This document shows, piece after piece, positions 34,128-43,052 of a stretch of 64,000 nt of DNA; position 1 is the stretch's first letter; each line of letters starts with the position of its first letter. A model generated the notes under the pieces. It saw only the letters and a list, made by a program, of their open reading frames with translations, had not been told where the DNA came from and made no database searches. The position numbers and the translations under genes were made by a program. The stretch lies in the NCBI GenBank assembly GCA_947581825.1, contig CANPVP010000001.1, positions 163,606-227,605 on the forward strand, in the 5' to 3' direction. Source of the stretch: an uncultured Clostridia bacterium. Lineage in GTDB: Bacteria; Bacillota; Clostridia; TANB77; CAG-508.

Positions 34128-34298
34128 TTATTTATTAATAAAATCTTCGCATTGTTCTTTTTCTTTCCAAAATTTTGATGGAATACCCTCTTCATATATT
34201 CCACAATAATTATTTGTAATTTCTTTTTCATCTACTACAACATAATCATGTTGAACACATAAATTATAATAAAAACATTTTTGACATTTACTTTCCAT
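34128..34298 (-). CDS. Small Cys-rich protein, 56 residues
   Basis: This short frame reads MESKCQKCFYYNLCVQHDYV, then a middle part and CGIYEEGIPSKFWKEKEQCE. It has a C-x-x-C pair at 5 and 8, further cysteines at 14 and about 32, and a final C-E-D-F. The same C..C / C..Y..IP / C spacing recurs in the protein at 33682-33825. AAAGG precedes the ATG. It is probably a small zinc-binding protein of phage or element origin; function is unknown. Confidence 0.5.
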   Translation of the reverse strand: MESKCQKCFYYNLCVQHDYVVVDEKEITNNYCGIYEEGIPSKFWKEKEQCEDFINK

Positions 34299-34359
34299 TT
34301 TTCAAAAACCTTTCTAATATCTCAAGTATAGCATATCGAAATAAAATAGAAAACCATAA

Positions 34360-34569
34360 CCAAAAAGTCAAATTCAAACACAAAGCCGAGTTAATCTGCA
34401 CGAGAATATAGCAAATAGAATAGCAGAAACGGTTGCACAATCAATGAGAAATGCGGAATTAAATATAAATATAGAAGCTAAAACAGATGAAGGAATTATA
34501 TTAAAAAAGGTTCAAAAATCTGCTAATCAATATTATAAACAGACAGTAAAACCAGCATTTGGATATTAA
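34360..34569 (+). pseudogene. C-terminal fragment of a phage tail tape-measure-like protein
   Basis: An open frame with no convincing start reads NIANRIAETVAQSMRNAEL, then NINIEAKTDEGIILKKVQKS and ANQYYKQTVKPAFGY before the stop. The arrangement of a beta-like NINIE stretch and a final basic helix with G-I-I/V-x-x-V resembles the extreme C-terminus of siphophage tape-measure proteins. Nothing upstream belongs to it; it begins at a copy of the dispersed repeat. It indicates an old prophage or phage-derived element here. Confidence 0.45.
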
Positions 34570-34583
34570 AAAAATAGAACCTA

Positions 34584-34877
34584 TTAAGGTTCTAACCATA
34601 TAACGTCATCATTATTTTTAAAGGATTCATCTTCCCATATAGTATATGTATAGGTGTCATTATCCTCATCATACTTTAAGCGATTATCATTGCTTGACGA
34701 ACCATTCATACCATCAAGCATTAAACATAAACCACCGATAAAAAGAATAATTCCTATAATTACACCAAACCAATTTATAGAATTATTTGCAGATTCTGTT
34801 TTAGCCCCACAGTTAGGACAAGTTGTTGCTTGGTCTGATATTTCTTTACCACATTCTTTACATTTTATTAGTGCCAT
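34584..34877 (-). CDS. Zinc-ribbon membrane protein
   Basis: A 97-residue protein with an N-terminal zinc ribbon, MALIKCKECGKEISDQATTC then PNCGAK, giving two CxxC pairs. It has one membrane helix (about 38-58, FGVIIGIILFIGGLCLML) and a polar, acidic C-terminal tail rich in Asn, Asp and Thr. Zinc-ribbon plus single-helix proteins of this size are common in Firmicutes and phages and have no assigned role. An in-frame GTG 9 bases earlier overlaps the GGGGG ribosome site, so the ATG at 34877 is used. Confidence 0.7.
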   Translation of the reverse strand: MALIKCKECGKEISDQATTCPNCGAKTESANNSINWFGVIIGIILFIGGLCLMLDGMNGSSSNDNRLKYDEDNDTYTYTIWEDESFKNNDDVIWLEP

Positions 34878-34886
34878 AGCAAACAC

Positions 34887-35407
34887 CCCCTATTGTCAGA
34901 TATTATATATTATTAATTTAATCATTGCAAGGAAAAATGAAAGGAGAGATAAACAGGTATGTAGAAAATCTTATAACAGTAGATGGAAAAGATTTAAACA
35001 AATATCTAAAAGATGAAGGTTATGATGTAGAATGGTAGTGGTAGAAATGCGAAGGGGTATATGCATTATAATCCAGTAGCAGAAAAATATAAGATAATTC
35101 TACATACCAAATATCTTACACAAGAAGAATTTAAAGATCATATCATATCAAAATAAAGTAGGAACTATGACTATTAAATTAACTTCTACATTTTCTAATT
35201 CATTATATCATATAAAACTAAAATAACAAGTTTATAGCTAAATACTAGCTTTTTATAGGAAAAGATGATAGAATGTCAATAAGTTTAAAATTGGAATACT
35301 ATGAAGTTATTTGCATTGTGAAAATGATAGATTAAGGGAAAAAGAAAGCTTGGAAGTTTATTTAAAGGATTAGAATATAAGAATAAATGTAGAAGGGGTA
35401 GAAAGAT
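34887..35407. other. Gene fragments and repeat copies, no intact gene
   Basis: In these 520 bases only remnants are visible. At 34937-35038 a 33-codon frame reads YVENLITVDGKDLNKYLKD. At about 35035-35155 a frame without a start reads NAKGYMHYNPVAEKYKIILH. Then come the repeat copies at 35141 and 35206. Together they look like decayed tails of phage or element genes. Confidence 0.4.
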
Positions 35408-36316
35408 ATGAGAAAGTTTTTTAGATTTATTGCTATAGTAGTGATTGGAATTTCACTAACTATATTTGCTTTTAGCAAATCAGTAGTTGATATTGTGTTT
35501 GATGAGAATACAGTAAAGAAAGAAATAGAAGATGCTGGAATATATGAAGGACTTAATAATGAATTAAAAACAAGTTTAAAGCAAGAGCTTAAGGAAGAAA
35601 TTGATGAAGATCCAGAACTAAAAGATAAATTTGATGAAATGATAGAAAGCGTATTTACTGAAGATGTTTTAAAAAATGAGATTGATGATATATTAGAACA
35701 GGCATATAGTAATAGCACAACAGTAGAATTCGATGCAAATATTTTGATAGATGGATATACTAGAAATTTGGAAAATTACTTAAAAGAAAATAACCTTGAA
35801 TTACCACAAGAAGTTAAAGATGAAATAGAAGAATGGAAAAAAGAAAATTCATCAGAGAAAACAAATATAATAGAAAATGATGAAGATATAAACAATTTAT
35901 ATGACATTAAAGAACTTGTTAATACAGCAATTAAAGGGATTTTGATAGGAATTATTGTATTTTGGGTAATAGCTATATTATTATCTAAAGAAAAACTAAA
36001 AATTATATACAAACCATTAATTTTATCAGGTACATTTTTACTATTAATTAGATTAGGAATCACAAGTATTGTTAATGAATTAGCAGATTCTGCAAGAGAA
36101 GAATTTATTACAGATGTAGGTGATGGTATGGAATATGTGGGAAACTTTATTGATACAATGAAAAACACTGTATTTGCTAATATAGACAAATTTGCTATTG
36201 GATTTCTAGCAATAGGAATAGGCATACTTGTAGTAAAAATAGTAATGAATAAAAGAAAGCAAGAAATTATAAATTTAAATGAAGATAATGAACAAAATGA
36301 AAACGAGTTGTTGTAG
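35408..36316 (+). CDS. Unknown membrane protein with acidic extracytoplasmic domain
   Basis: A 302-residue protein with an N-terminal membrane helix (5-26), a large acidic helical region (30-170, rich in Glu, Asp and Lys, with LKQELKEEIDEDPELKDKFD). Three further membrane helices follow (about 180-198, 205-225 and 262-282), then a short charged tail. The topology suggests an outside domain between helices 1 and 2. GTAGAAAG precedes the ATG. No family recognised. The TAG stop lies in the loop of the terminator hairpin that follows. Confidence 0.65.
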   Translation: MRKFFRFIAIVVIGISLTIFAFSKSVVDIVFDENTVKKEIEDAGIYEGLNNELKTSLKQELKEEIDEDPELKDKFDEMIESVFTEDVLKNEIDDILEQAYSNSTTVEFDANILIDGYTRNLENYLKENNLELPQEVKDEIEEWKKENSSEKTNIIENDEDINNLYDIKELVNTAIKGILIGIIVFWVIAILLSKEKLKIIYKPLILSGTFLLLIRLGITSIVNELADSAREEFITDVGDGMEYVGNFIDTMKNTVFANIDKFAIGFLAIGIGILVVKIVMNKRKQEIINLNEDNEQNENELL

Positions 36317-36329
36317 AACAACTCGTTTT
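36300..36329. terminator. Terminator overlapping the stop codon
   Basis: Perfect 13-bp stem AAAACGAGTTGTT / AACAACTCGTTTT with loop GTAG, which holds the stop codon of the preceding gene. Confidence 0.85.
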
Positions 36330-36432
36330 AACTATTTATAAGATAGCAGTTAAAAAATTAACTACAAACTATGTCTTTTTTCTACCAATATACTTAATAA
36401 AACCAGAATAATGTGGCTCTAGTCCTCCTAAA

Positions 36433-37020
36433 TCAAGACAATATTCCTGAGATATACTTAATAGTTTCAAAATCACTAAAAATGGATTCAATTTCTTGTT
36501 TAGTAAAGAAACTAACATAAGTATCGTTTAGAGTATTATGAAAAATGTTATTTTTTAAATTCTCAAATTCAGAAGAGTTAGAGCATTTAACAAACTTAGG
36601 ATCTTCAGTAGAAAAAACGTATATATACGCTAAACCATTAGGTTTCAAGCCTTCTTTAATGGTATTAATAATTTGAAGACAATCATCCTTATGGAAAAAA
36701 TGCAAAACGAAACGCGAAGTAATTAAATCATATTTATTCTTTTCAATATTGAAAGTTCTAATATCGCTATGAAATAAATTTAACTTTGAGCAATTTTTTC
36801 TGCATATTTCAAGACATTTTTCAGAATAATCTACGCCAGTAACATTGAATCCTAATTCTGCTAAAGGAATAGCGTTGCGACCTTGTCCAATGCCAAGGTC
36901 TAAAACATCTTTGCCTTCAAGCAGGTTAATATATCTTCTTAGTTCTGGATCAAACTTAGCAGGGAAGATTGGAAAATCTCCTTTATACTTTTTATCATAA
37001 TTTACAGGGTTACCTATCAT
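36433..37020 (-). CDS. Class I SAM-dependent methyltransferase, frameshifted at the C-terminus
   Basis: A TehB-like methyltransferase of unknown substrate. SAM motif I is DVLDLGIGQGRNAIPLAELG (about 39-58), followed by VTGVDYSEKCLEICRKN and SDIRTFNIEKNKYDLI. The frame ends KYISGILS, but the next frame continues SQEYCLDLGGLEPHYSGFIK then YIGRKKT, a normal end for this family, stopping at 36369. One extra base near 36445 explains it. CCGGAGG before the ATG sets the start. The 195 visible residues still include the whole SAM-binding fold, so activity may survive. Confidence 0.8.
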   Translation of the reverse strand: MIGNPVNYDKKYKGDFPIFPAKFDPELRRYINLLEGKDVLDLGIGQGRNAIPLAELGFNVTGVDYSEKCLEICRKNCSKLNLFHSDIRTFNIEKNKYDLITSRFVLHFFHKDDCLQIINTIKEGLKPNGLAYIYVFSTEDPKFVKCSNSSEFENLKNNIFHNTLNDTYVSFFTKQEIESIFSDFETIKYISGILS

Positions 37021-37104
37021 AAAAACCTCCGGGGGGATGTATAATAAAAATAGAAATGTCGAAAATGTAAATACTGGTATTTTAATATTTTTTTAGAAAT
37101 GACT

Positions 37105-37305
37105 TTAATATCCTCTAAAAATATGAAGTTCGTACGATAATTTATCATTTAACTTGATAAAGTCTAATAAATACTCTTTTGTTATGGTAAATTGGTTACC
37201 ATTTTTATCTTTAGTTCTAAGTATTTGTTCATTATTCTCTGTTATTTGGAAGCTATGAATAATTCTATTTCGCTTTGCAACTATTTTTTTGAAATAGTTT
37301 AGCAA
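37105..37305 (-). pseudogene. Fragment of an unknown protein with a HEPN-like motif
   Basis: This frame, open slightly upstream of 37305 with no good start or ribosome site, reads LLNYFKKIVAKRNRIIHSFQ and then ITKEYLLDFIKLNDKLSYEL. RNRIIH fits the R-x4-H motif of HEPN domains and the surrounding helices suit that fold. It seems to be the C-terminal remnant of a larger protein, truncated at its 5' end. The confidence is low because no complete family member can be reconstructed. Confidence 0.3.
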
Positions 37306-37493
37306 TTTTTTATATTGGTAATCAATATGGCAAGTTCATTTTTTATTGTGTTTTATAAATTATTTTAGGATGTCTAATAATGCTTTTTCTAATTTATATC
37401 CATTTATATAAAAATCTTATAAATATTTTTATATACTACAAGGCATTACTTATTACACATCCTTTTCAAGTATGCCTATGGGTTGGGAGAAAA

Positions 37494-38492
37494 TCAATTA
37501 TTTTGATTTGAATTAAGATTTATTAAATTTTTTGTTTCATCTGAAAAATTTTTTGTATATTTTTTACATACCCATCCACTTAAATAAATATCATTTTCTA
37601 AATCCTTATATTCTATTTTAATCCAATATGGCTTTTCATCTATTATTTTTACAACATTCAAATAGTATAATTTTCCTATTATAGTTGATTTTGTTGAAGG
37701 TTGTTGCCTAATATTAAGAATATCTGCAACTATAATTCTATAATTATTATAATCTTCAATTGTTAGAATTTCTTTTTCAGGGAAAAAGTGGTTTTTTAAA
37801 TAATTTTTTACATATTCGTAGCTATCTTGCAATAAATAGGAACTAAGATTTACTAAAAGCCATATGATAAAAAGTATTAAAATAGTAGCGATTTTTTTAT
37901 TTTTTATGTCATCAAAAGATATAGTTCCTGTAAGTATTTTTGTAATAAAATTAGTAGATTCGTAAGATTTATTATCCTCATCTATATCTTTTTGGGTTAT
38001 TTCAAGATTTTCTAAACTTATGTTAGGAATTATAGCGTTGACATTATTGATAATATTATTACAAGAATCAATAGTAATATTATCAAATATTTGAGTATAC
38101 CAAGAATTTAGCTTTGAATCATCCAAAATTCTAAATGCAGAAGATAGTTTTTTATTGAAAGAGTGAAAATTAATTTTATTTAAACTATCTAAAGCAGAAT
38201 GCATACTATAATTGAAAGAGTGAAAATTGATTTTATTTAAACTATCTAAAGCAGAATGCATACTATAATTGAAAGAGTGAAAATTGATTTTATTTAAACT
38301 ATCTAAAGCAGAATACATATTAGAATTGAAAGAATGAAAATCGATTTTATTTAAATTATCTAAAGAAGAGTGTATACTAATATTTAAAGTTGTTGGGTCT
38401 ATTTTTGTGAGAGTATTCAAATAGAAATTAGAATTTATACTATTTTTTAATTTTTTATGGGATTTGCTATTTTTTGAATTACAACTGTCCAT
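37494..38492 (-). CDS. Membrane protein with 20-residue tandem repeats and a C-terminal SH3b domain
   Basis: A 332-residue protein with three parts. The N-terminal third contains repeats of about 20 residues, each SALDSLNKINFHSFNYSMH or a close variant, with at least four copies (60-bp repeats at about 38160-38400, two nearly identical at DNA level). One membrane helix follows (about 201-222, TILILFIIWLLVNLSSYLL). The C-terminal 80 residues form a bacterial SH3 domain (ADILNIRQQPSTKSTIIGKL ... GWVCKKY). The repeats are on the opposite side of the membrane from SH3b. No known protein matches the combination. It lies next to the restriction-modification operon. Confidence 0.7.
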   Translation of the reverse strand: MDSCNSKNSKSHKKLKNSINSNFYLNTLTKIDPTTLNISIHSSLDNLNKIDFHSFNSNMYSALDSLNKINFHSFNYSMHSALDSLNKINFHSFNYSMHSALDSLNKINFHSFNKKLSSAFRILDDSKLNSWYTQIFDNITIDSCNNIINNVNAIIPNISLENLEITQKDIDEDNKSYESTNFITKILTGTISFDDIKNKKIATILILFIIWLLVNLSSYLLQDSYEYVKNYLKNHFFPEKEILTIEDYNNYRIIVADILNIRQQPSTKSTIIGKLYYLNVVKIIDEKPYWIKIEYKDLENDIYLSGWVCKKYTKNFSDETKNLINLNSNQNN

Positions 38493-39277
38493 ATAAATAT
38501 TACCACCTTTAAATAATTTTCATTTAGCAACTTTTAAAATTTTTCTTCCTTTTTTTATATCTTGTTAATGATTATTGGCGATATAATATATTTTTGTATT
38601 ATTGTCAAAATCTGATTTCCTTATAGATATACTGTTAACAATTAATTATTTGACAATGTATATAAATTATCTTATCGCTTTCCAAAAACATAAATGTACT
38701 TTGCAAAAATAACTATTGTTAGTATGATTCAATTGTTAGCAAAAGTCAAGTGCTAAATACAAAAAAAAAGGTGTTTTTATGAAAATACAAAAAGTAGAGG
38801 GGACACACCAATGATGAAAGAAATAAAAGAAAAAATAAGATGAGAAAAATAAATGGAACAAAGGAAAAATAAGAGAAGGTATAATAGGTAAAACTGGTAG
38901 GAAAATCTATCAATTATATACAACTTCAAAGTAATCCCTCAGCTATGCAGGAGAAAATTTATTGATATAATCAATTCGTCTTAAGAAATTTCATTATTAT
39001 TAAATTCTTTAATCTTTGATTAGCAAATCTTAGTAGAAATAAAATATTTATAACAATTTTTATCCTATTATCTGATAAGAAAGAGGTACAATTTTTTATA
39101 CAAAAAAGTTAAGAACTAAATGCCGTTCCTCTGTATTTTTTTGTAAATTTTACTATTAATACAATACTGCAGAAATAGTCTAAAATAAGAAATGTAGAAA
39201 ACTAATGGAATATGTTGAGAAAAAAGTCATTTTATGATAGAATACATCATGTAATAATGTAACTATTGGAGGAAACG
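38493..39277. other. Long non-coding stretch before the restriction operon
   Basis: About 785 bases between divergent genes without a credible reading frame. A very short frame after AAAGGTG at about 38779 (MKIQKVEGTHQ) is probably meaningless. The stretch must contain promoters for the SH3b gene and for hsdM, but no clear -35/-10 pair stands out. Confidence 0.5.
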
Positions 39278-40732
39278 ATGGAGCAAGAAACAAAAAGTAT
39301 TATAGATAGAATATGGACAAACTTTTGGGAAGGTGGAGTGACAAATCCACTAACAGTAATAGAGCAAATTACATACCTTTTATTCATAAAGGGATTAGAT
39401 GATATAGATATAGCGCATGAAAAAAGTGACAATATGTTAGGAATAAAAACAAAAAGAATTTTTGACGAAAAACATCAAGATTGTAGATGGAGCATATTTA
39501 AAAATTATCCAGCTGAAAGAATGTATAAAATTGTTGGTGAAGATGTATTTCCATTTATAAAATCATTGAGTAGTAATAAAGATTCTGGGTATGCAAAGTA
39601 TATGGAAGATGCAATATTTATTATACCAACTCCTATTATGTTACAAAGAGTTGTAACTGCCATAGATAAATTAAAAATGAAAGACAGAGACACAAAAGGA
39701 GATGTATATGAGTATCTACTTTCAAAATTATCTACTGCAGGAACAAATGGACAATTTAGAACTCCAAGACATATTATTAGAATGATGGTAGAATTAATGA
39801 AACCTACTCCAGAAGATATAATTGTTGATCCAGCTGCTGGGAGTGCAGGATTTTTGGTTGAGGCAGGAGAATATTTAAGAAATAATAGAAATGATTTATT
39901 TTTAACAGAGAATCTAAAAGAACATTTTAATAATACAATGTTTTATGGATTTGATATGGATAGAACAATGCTTAGAATTGGTGCAATGAACTTAATGCAA
40001 CATGGTATTGAAAATCCCAATATATCATATAAAGATTCTCTATCAGAGGATAATGAAGATAATAGCAAGTACACCCTAGTGCTTGCAAATCCACCTTTTA
40101 AAGGTTCTATTGATAGTGAAAGAATTTCAAAAGATTTATTAAGTATTACAAAAACTAAAAAAACAGAATTATTATTTTTAGCATTGTTTTTAAGAATATT
40201 AAGAACAGGTGGACGAGCTGCATCAATAGTACCAGATGGAGTATTATTCGGTAGTTCGAATGCACATAAAGCTATTAGAAAAGAAATAATAGAAAAAAAT
40301 AAATTAGAAGCAGTAATTTCAATGCCAAGTGGAGTATTTAAGCCTTATGCTGGAGTTTCTACTGCTATTATGATATTTACAAAAACAGGCGATGGAGGAA
40401 CGGATAAAGTATGGTTTTATGATATGACTGCTGATGGTTTTAGTTTAGATGATCAAAGGCAACCAGTAAAAGAAAATGATATACCAGATATTATAAAAAG
40501 ATTTAATAATAGAAACACTGAAGAAGAACAAAATAGAGCTAGAACAGAAAAATCATTTTTTGTTCTTAAAGAAGAAATAGTAGGAAATGATTATGATTTA
40601 TCTATTAATAAATATAAAGAAATAGTTGTAGAGAAGAAAGAATATGAGAAACCGGAAGTTATTTTAAAAAATATAATTGATATGGAAAATGAACTTCAAC
40701 AAAAATTAAAAGAGTTGGAGGAAATGTTATAA
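39278..40732 (+). CDS. hsdM: Type I restriction-modification DNA methyltransferase (M subunit)
   Basis: HsdM methylates adenine at N6 in the recognition site and is needed for both modification and restriction. The 484-residue protein has an N-terminal helical domain (IDRIWTNFWEGGVTNPLTVI), the SAM motif DPAAGSAGFLVEAGEYL (about 184-200), the catalytic NPPF (about 271-274) and the GGRAASIVPDGVLFGSS segment. TGGAGGAAACG before the ATG at 39278 sets the start, four codons after an open TTG. Its stop overlaps the hsdS start by one base. It is the first gene of a six-gene operon. Confidence 0.96.
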   Translation: MEQETKSIIDRIWTNFWEGGVTNPLTVIEQITYLLFIKGLDDIDIAHEKSDNMLGIKTKRIFDEKHQDCRWSIFKNYPAERMYKIVGEDVFPFIKSLSSNKDSGYAKYMEDAIFIIPTPIMLQRVVTAIDKLKMKDRDTKGDVYEYLLSKLSTAGTNGQFRTPRHIIRMMVELMKPTPEDIIVDPAAGSAGFLVEAGEYLRNNRNDLFLTENLKEHFNNTMFYGFDMDRTMLRIGAMNLMQHGIENPNISYKDSLSEDNEDNSKYTLVLANPPFKGSIDSERISKDLLSITKTKKTELLFLALFLRILRTGGRAASIVPDGVLFGSSNAHKAIRKEIIEKNKLEAVISMPSGVFKPYAGVSTAIMIFTKTGDGGTDKVWFYDMTADGFSLDDQRQPVKENDIPDIIKRFNNRNTEEEQNRARTEKSFFVLKEEIVGNDYDLSINKYKEIVVEKKEYEKPEVILKNIIDMENELQQKLKELEEML

Positions 40733-41868
40733 TGAAAAAAATATTAGATTTTTGTGAAATATCAGGTAGTTCAGTTAAAAGATACGATGGTAAAAGGAAA
40801 TACATAGCTACTGGTGACGTTTTAGACAATAAAATTATAAGTTTTGAAGAAGTAGAATATGAACATAAACCATCAAGAGCAAATCAAAATGTTGAAATAG
40901 GCGATGTAATTTTTGCTAAAATGCAAAATACTAAAAAGGTGATTATTATTACAAAAGAAAATGTTAACAATATATACTCTACAGGGTTCTATGTTATAAA
41001 ACCAAAGGAAAATGTGACAAGTAAATTTCTATTTTGGCTATTTAATTCTAAAAAATTTAATTATGACAAAGATAAAAATTGTAAGGGTGTTACTCAAAAA
41101 GCAATAAATAATGAAGGACTAAATAAGATTGAAATAAAAATACTACCACCAATGCAAGAACAATTAGAAATAATAAATAAATTAGACAAAGTTCAACAGA
41201 TAATAGATAAAAGAAAAGAGCAAATAGAGAAATTAGATAAATTAATCAAATCTCAGTTTGTCGAGATGTTTGGAGATATAAAAAATAGTAAATGGAAAAA
41301 AGAAAAACTGGAAGTTTTAACTGAAAAAATAACGGATGGAAAACATGGAGGATGTCAAAGGGAAGAAAATTCAGGATACTATTTTATTGGTGCAACTGAA
41401 ATTTATAATGACAAAATAAATTATGAAAATTCTAATCAAATTACAAAAAAAGATTTTGAAAAGGATTATGCAAGATGTGATTTACAATTAAATGATTTTA
41501 TTATTGTTAATACAGGTGCAACGATTGGCAAAAGTGCAATAGTAGTTGATAATAGATGCAATAATACTTTGCTACAAAAAAGTGTTGCTCTAATAAGAAC
41601 AAAAAAAGAAAAATTGTTACCAATATATTTAAAATATTGTTATGAAAATGATTCATCTTTATATAATAAAGGGCAAGGTTGTGCAAGAATAAATTTACTC
41701 TTATCACAAATAAGAGATACTGATATTCCACTGCCACCAATAGAGCTACAAAATAAATTTGCAGAGTTTGTTAAACAAATCGATAAACAGAAATTTGAAT
41801 TACAAAAAAGTTTAGAAGAAATACAAAAGCTGCAAGAAAGCTTAATGAATAAATATTTTGGAGGATAA
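40732..41868 (+). CDS. hsdS: Type I restriction-modification specificity subunit
   Basis: HsdS recognises the two halves of the target sequence and bridges the M and R subunits. The 378-residue protein has two target-recognition domains, about 1-140 and 190-330, each followed by a long helix: PPMQEQLEIINKLDKVQQII and PPIELQNKFAEFVKQIDKQK. The helices form the fixed-length spacer between half-sites. It starts on the TAATG overlap with hsdM. The first recognition domain is smaller than usual, but both domains appear complete. The recognition sequence cannot be predicted from this. Confidence 0.94.
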   Translation: MKKILDFCEISGSSVKRYDGKRKYIATGDVLDNKIISFEEVEYEHKPSRANQNVEIGDVIFAKMQNTKKVIIITKENVNNIYSTGFYVIKPKENVTSKFLFWLFNSKKFNYDKDKNCKGVTQKAINNEGLNKIEIKILPPMQEQLEIINKLDKVQQIIDKRKEQIEKLDKLIKSQFVEMFGDIKNSKWKKEKLEVLTEKITDGKHGGCQREENSGYYFIGATEIYNDKINYENSNQITKKDFEKDYARCDLQLNDFIIVNTGATIGKSAIVVDNRCNNTLLQKSVALIRTKKEKLLPIYLKYCYENDSSLYNKGQGCARINLLLSQIRDTDIPLPPIELQNKFAEFVKQIDKQKFELQKSLEEIQKLQESLMNKYFGG

Positions 41869-41869
41869 A

Positions 41870-43042
41870 GTGGAATTAGAAGGACTTTTAAATGGAAACA
41901 AAATTTTAATATATTTCATTGGAATAATGTATATATTAGTTAATGAATCTTTTGATAAAAAGCAAAAAATTATTATGGTATACATTTTTACATATGTTTT
42001 AAAATTGTTTAGTATTATGGATGTTAAGATTATGATAATAGTATTAAGTGTTGTAACATTTCTATATATAGGATATTTAACAAAGGATAATGTAAAAAAC
42101 AATATCTTATGTAGTATATGGGATAAAGTCAAAGATTGTTTCTATAAATGTGTTTTTGAATATTCATCTATATATTTTCTTATATCTATAATATTAATGA
42201 GCAATATGGTTAAAAATTCTATACCACTATTAAAGTTTATAAGTATAAACATAAATTTGTTAGAAATCAAAATAAATATTATATCTATAATATTATTAAG
42301 CAAAGCATTAACTAACATTTCTTCACAAAAATATGAGACAAACAGTTTTGAAAACATAAAGAAAAGGATGGATGAAATAGCTATATGGACTAATTTATAT
42401 AGTGAATTTGTAGATAAAGAAAAATTGAATATGTTAATAGATATTGAAGATAAATCTTATTTCCTTAGAGAAAAGTCATATAATTTTTTTAGTATCGAGT
42501 TTTTTAGATATAGGCTAAATAAAAAGAAAACAAAGAAAATAAATTTAGGAAGAGCATTAAAAAAAATATTATTTAAAAAATTACATATTACTAGAAAGTT
42601 AAAAAAATATATAAGAGGATATTCTACTATTGAGATGCAAATAATTAGAACGTTAGGAATAAAACATGGATATAGACATTTTATATGTAGAAAAATATAT
42701 GAAGTATTGTATTCAAAAATGTATTTTAAAAATCTGAGAAAATATATGAATAAATCACATTTAAATACAGAAGGATGTTGTCAGTTTAAAGAGTACTTGT
42801 TGTTTGTATATATAGGAATAGCTCCGATAAAACTGAATAATAGAAATTATGATGATATGTTAAGTGTATGGAAAACAAAACAGTTAAATGATGTGACAAA
42901 AGAACAATTTTTTATAAGTATTTTAGGGTTATCAAATAGAAAAATATCAAATGAAATTATTTATAATTATAATGGAATAGTGGATAAATATAATTTAAAT
43001 GAAAATGAATTGGAAAAGATAATAAAAGAATTAAATAATTAA
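41870..43042 (+). CDS. Membrane protein with a GT51-like transglycosylase signature in the restriction operon
   Basis: A 390-residue protein with four or five membrane segments in its first 150 residues and a C-terminal domain. The domain has two features of family 51 glycosyltransferases (peptidoglycan transglycosylases): DIEDKSYF with a Glu at 193, where the family has V-E-D-x-x-F, and RGYSTIEMQIIRTLGI (about 250-265), where the family has G-G-S-T-I-T-Q-Q-L. RKIYEVLYSK follows in the position of the RKxxE motif. The 59-residue spacing between Glu and STI fits the family. GGAGG sets the GTG start, two bases after hsdS ends. Function here is unknown; homology is by eye. Confidence 0.55.
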   Translation: MELEGLLNGNKILIYFIGIMYILVNESFDKKQKIIMVYIFTYVLKLFSIMDVKIMIIVLSVVTFLYIGYLTKDNVKNNILCSIWDKVKDCFYKCVFEYSSIYFLISIILMSNMVKNSIPLLKFISININLLEIKINIISIILLSKALTNISSQKYETNSFENIKKRMDEIAIWTNLYSEFVDKEKLNMLIDIEDKSYFLREKSYNFFSIEFFRYRLNKKKTKKINLGRALKKILFKKLHITRKLKKYIRGYSTIEMQIIRTLGIKHGYRHFICRKIYEVLYSKMYFKNLRKYMNKSHLNTEGCCQFKEYLLFVYIGIAPIKLNNRNYDDMLSVWKTKQLNDVTKEQFFISILGLSNRKISNEIIYNYNGIVDKYNLNENELEKIIKELNN

Positions 43043-43052
43043 GGAGTAAAAT

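Noticed and set aside
34360-34569. Complete phage gene
   Set aside because: No start codon, upstream stops in frame and a repeat copy at its beginning show that it is a fragment.
41870-43042. Ordinary type I accessory protein such as an anti-restriction factor
   Set aside because: The GT51-like motifs and membrane segments fit better, though without a search the homology is not proven.
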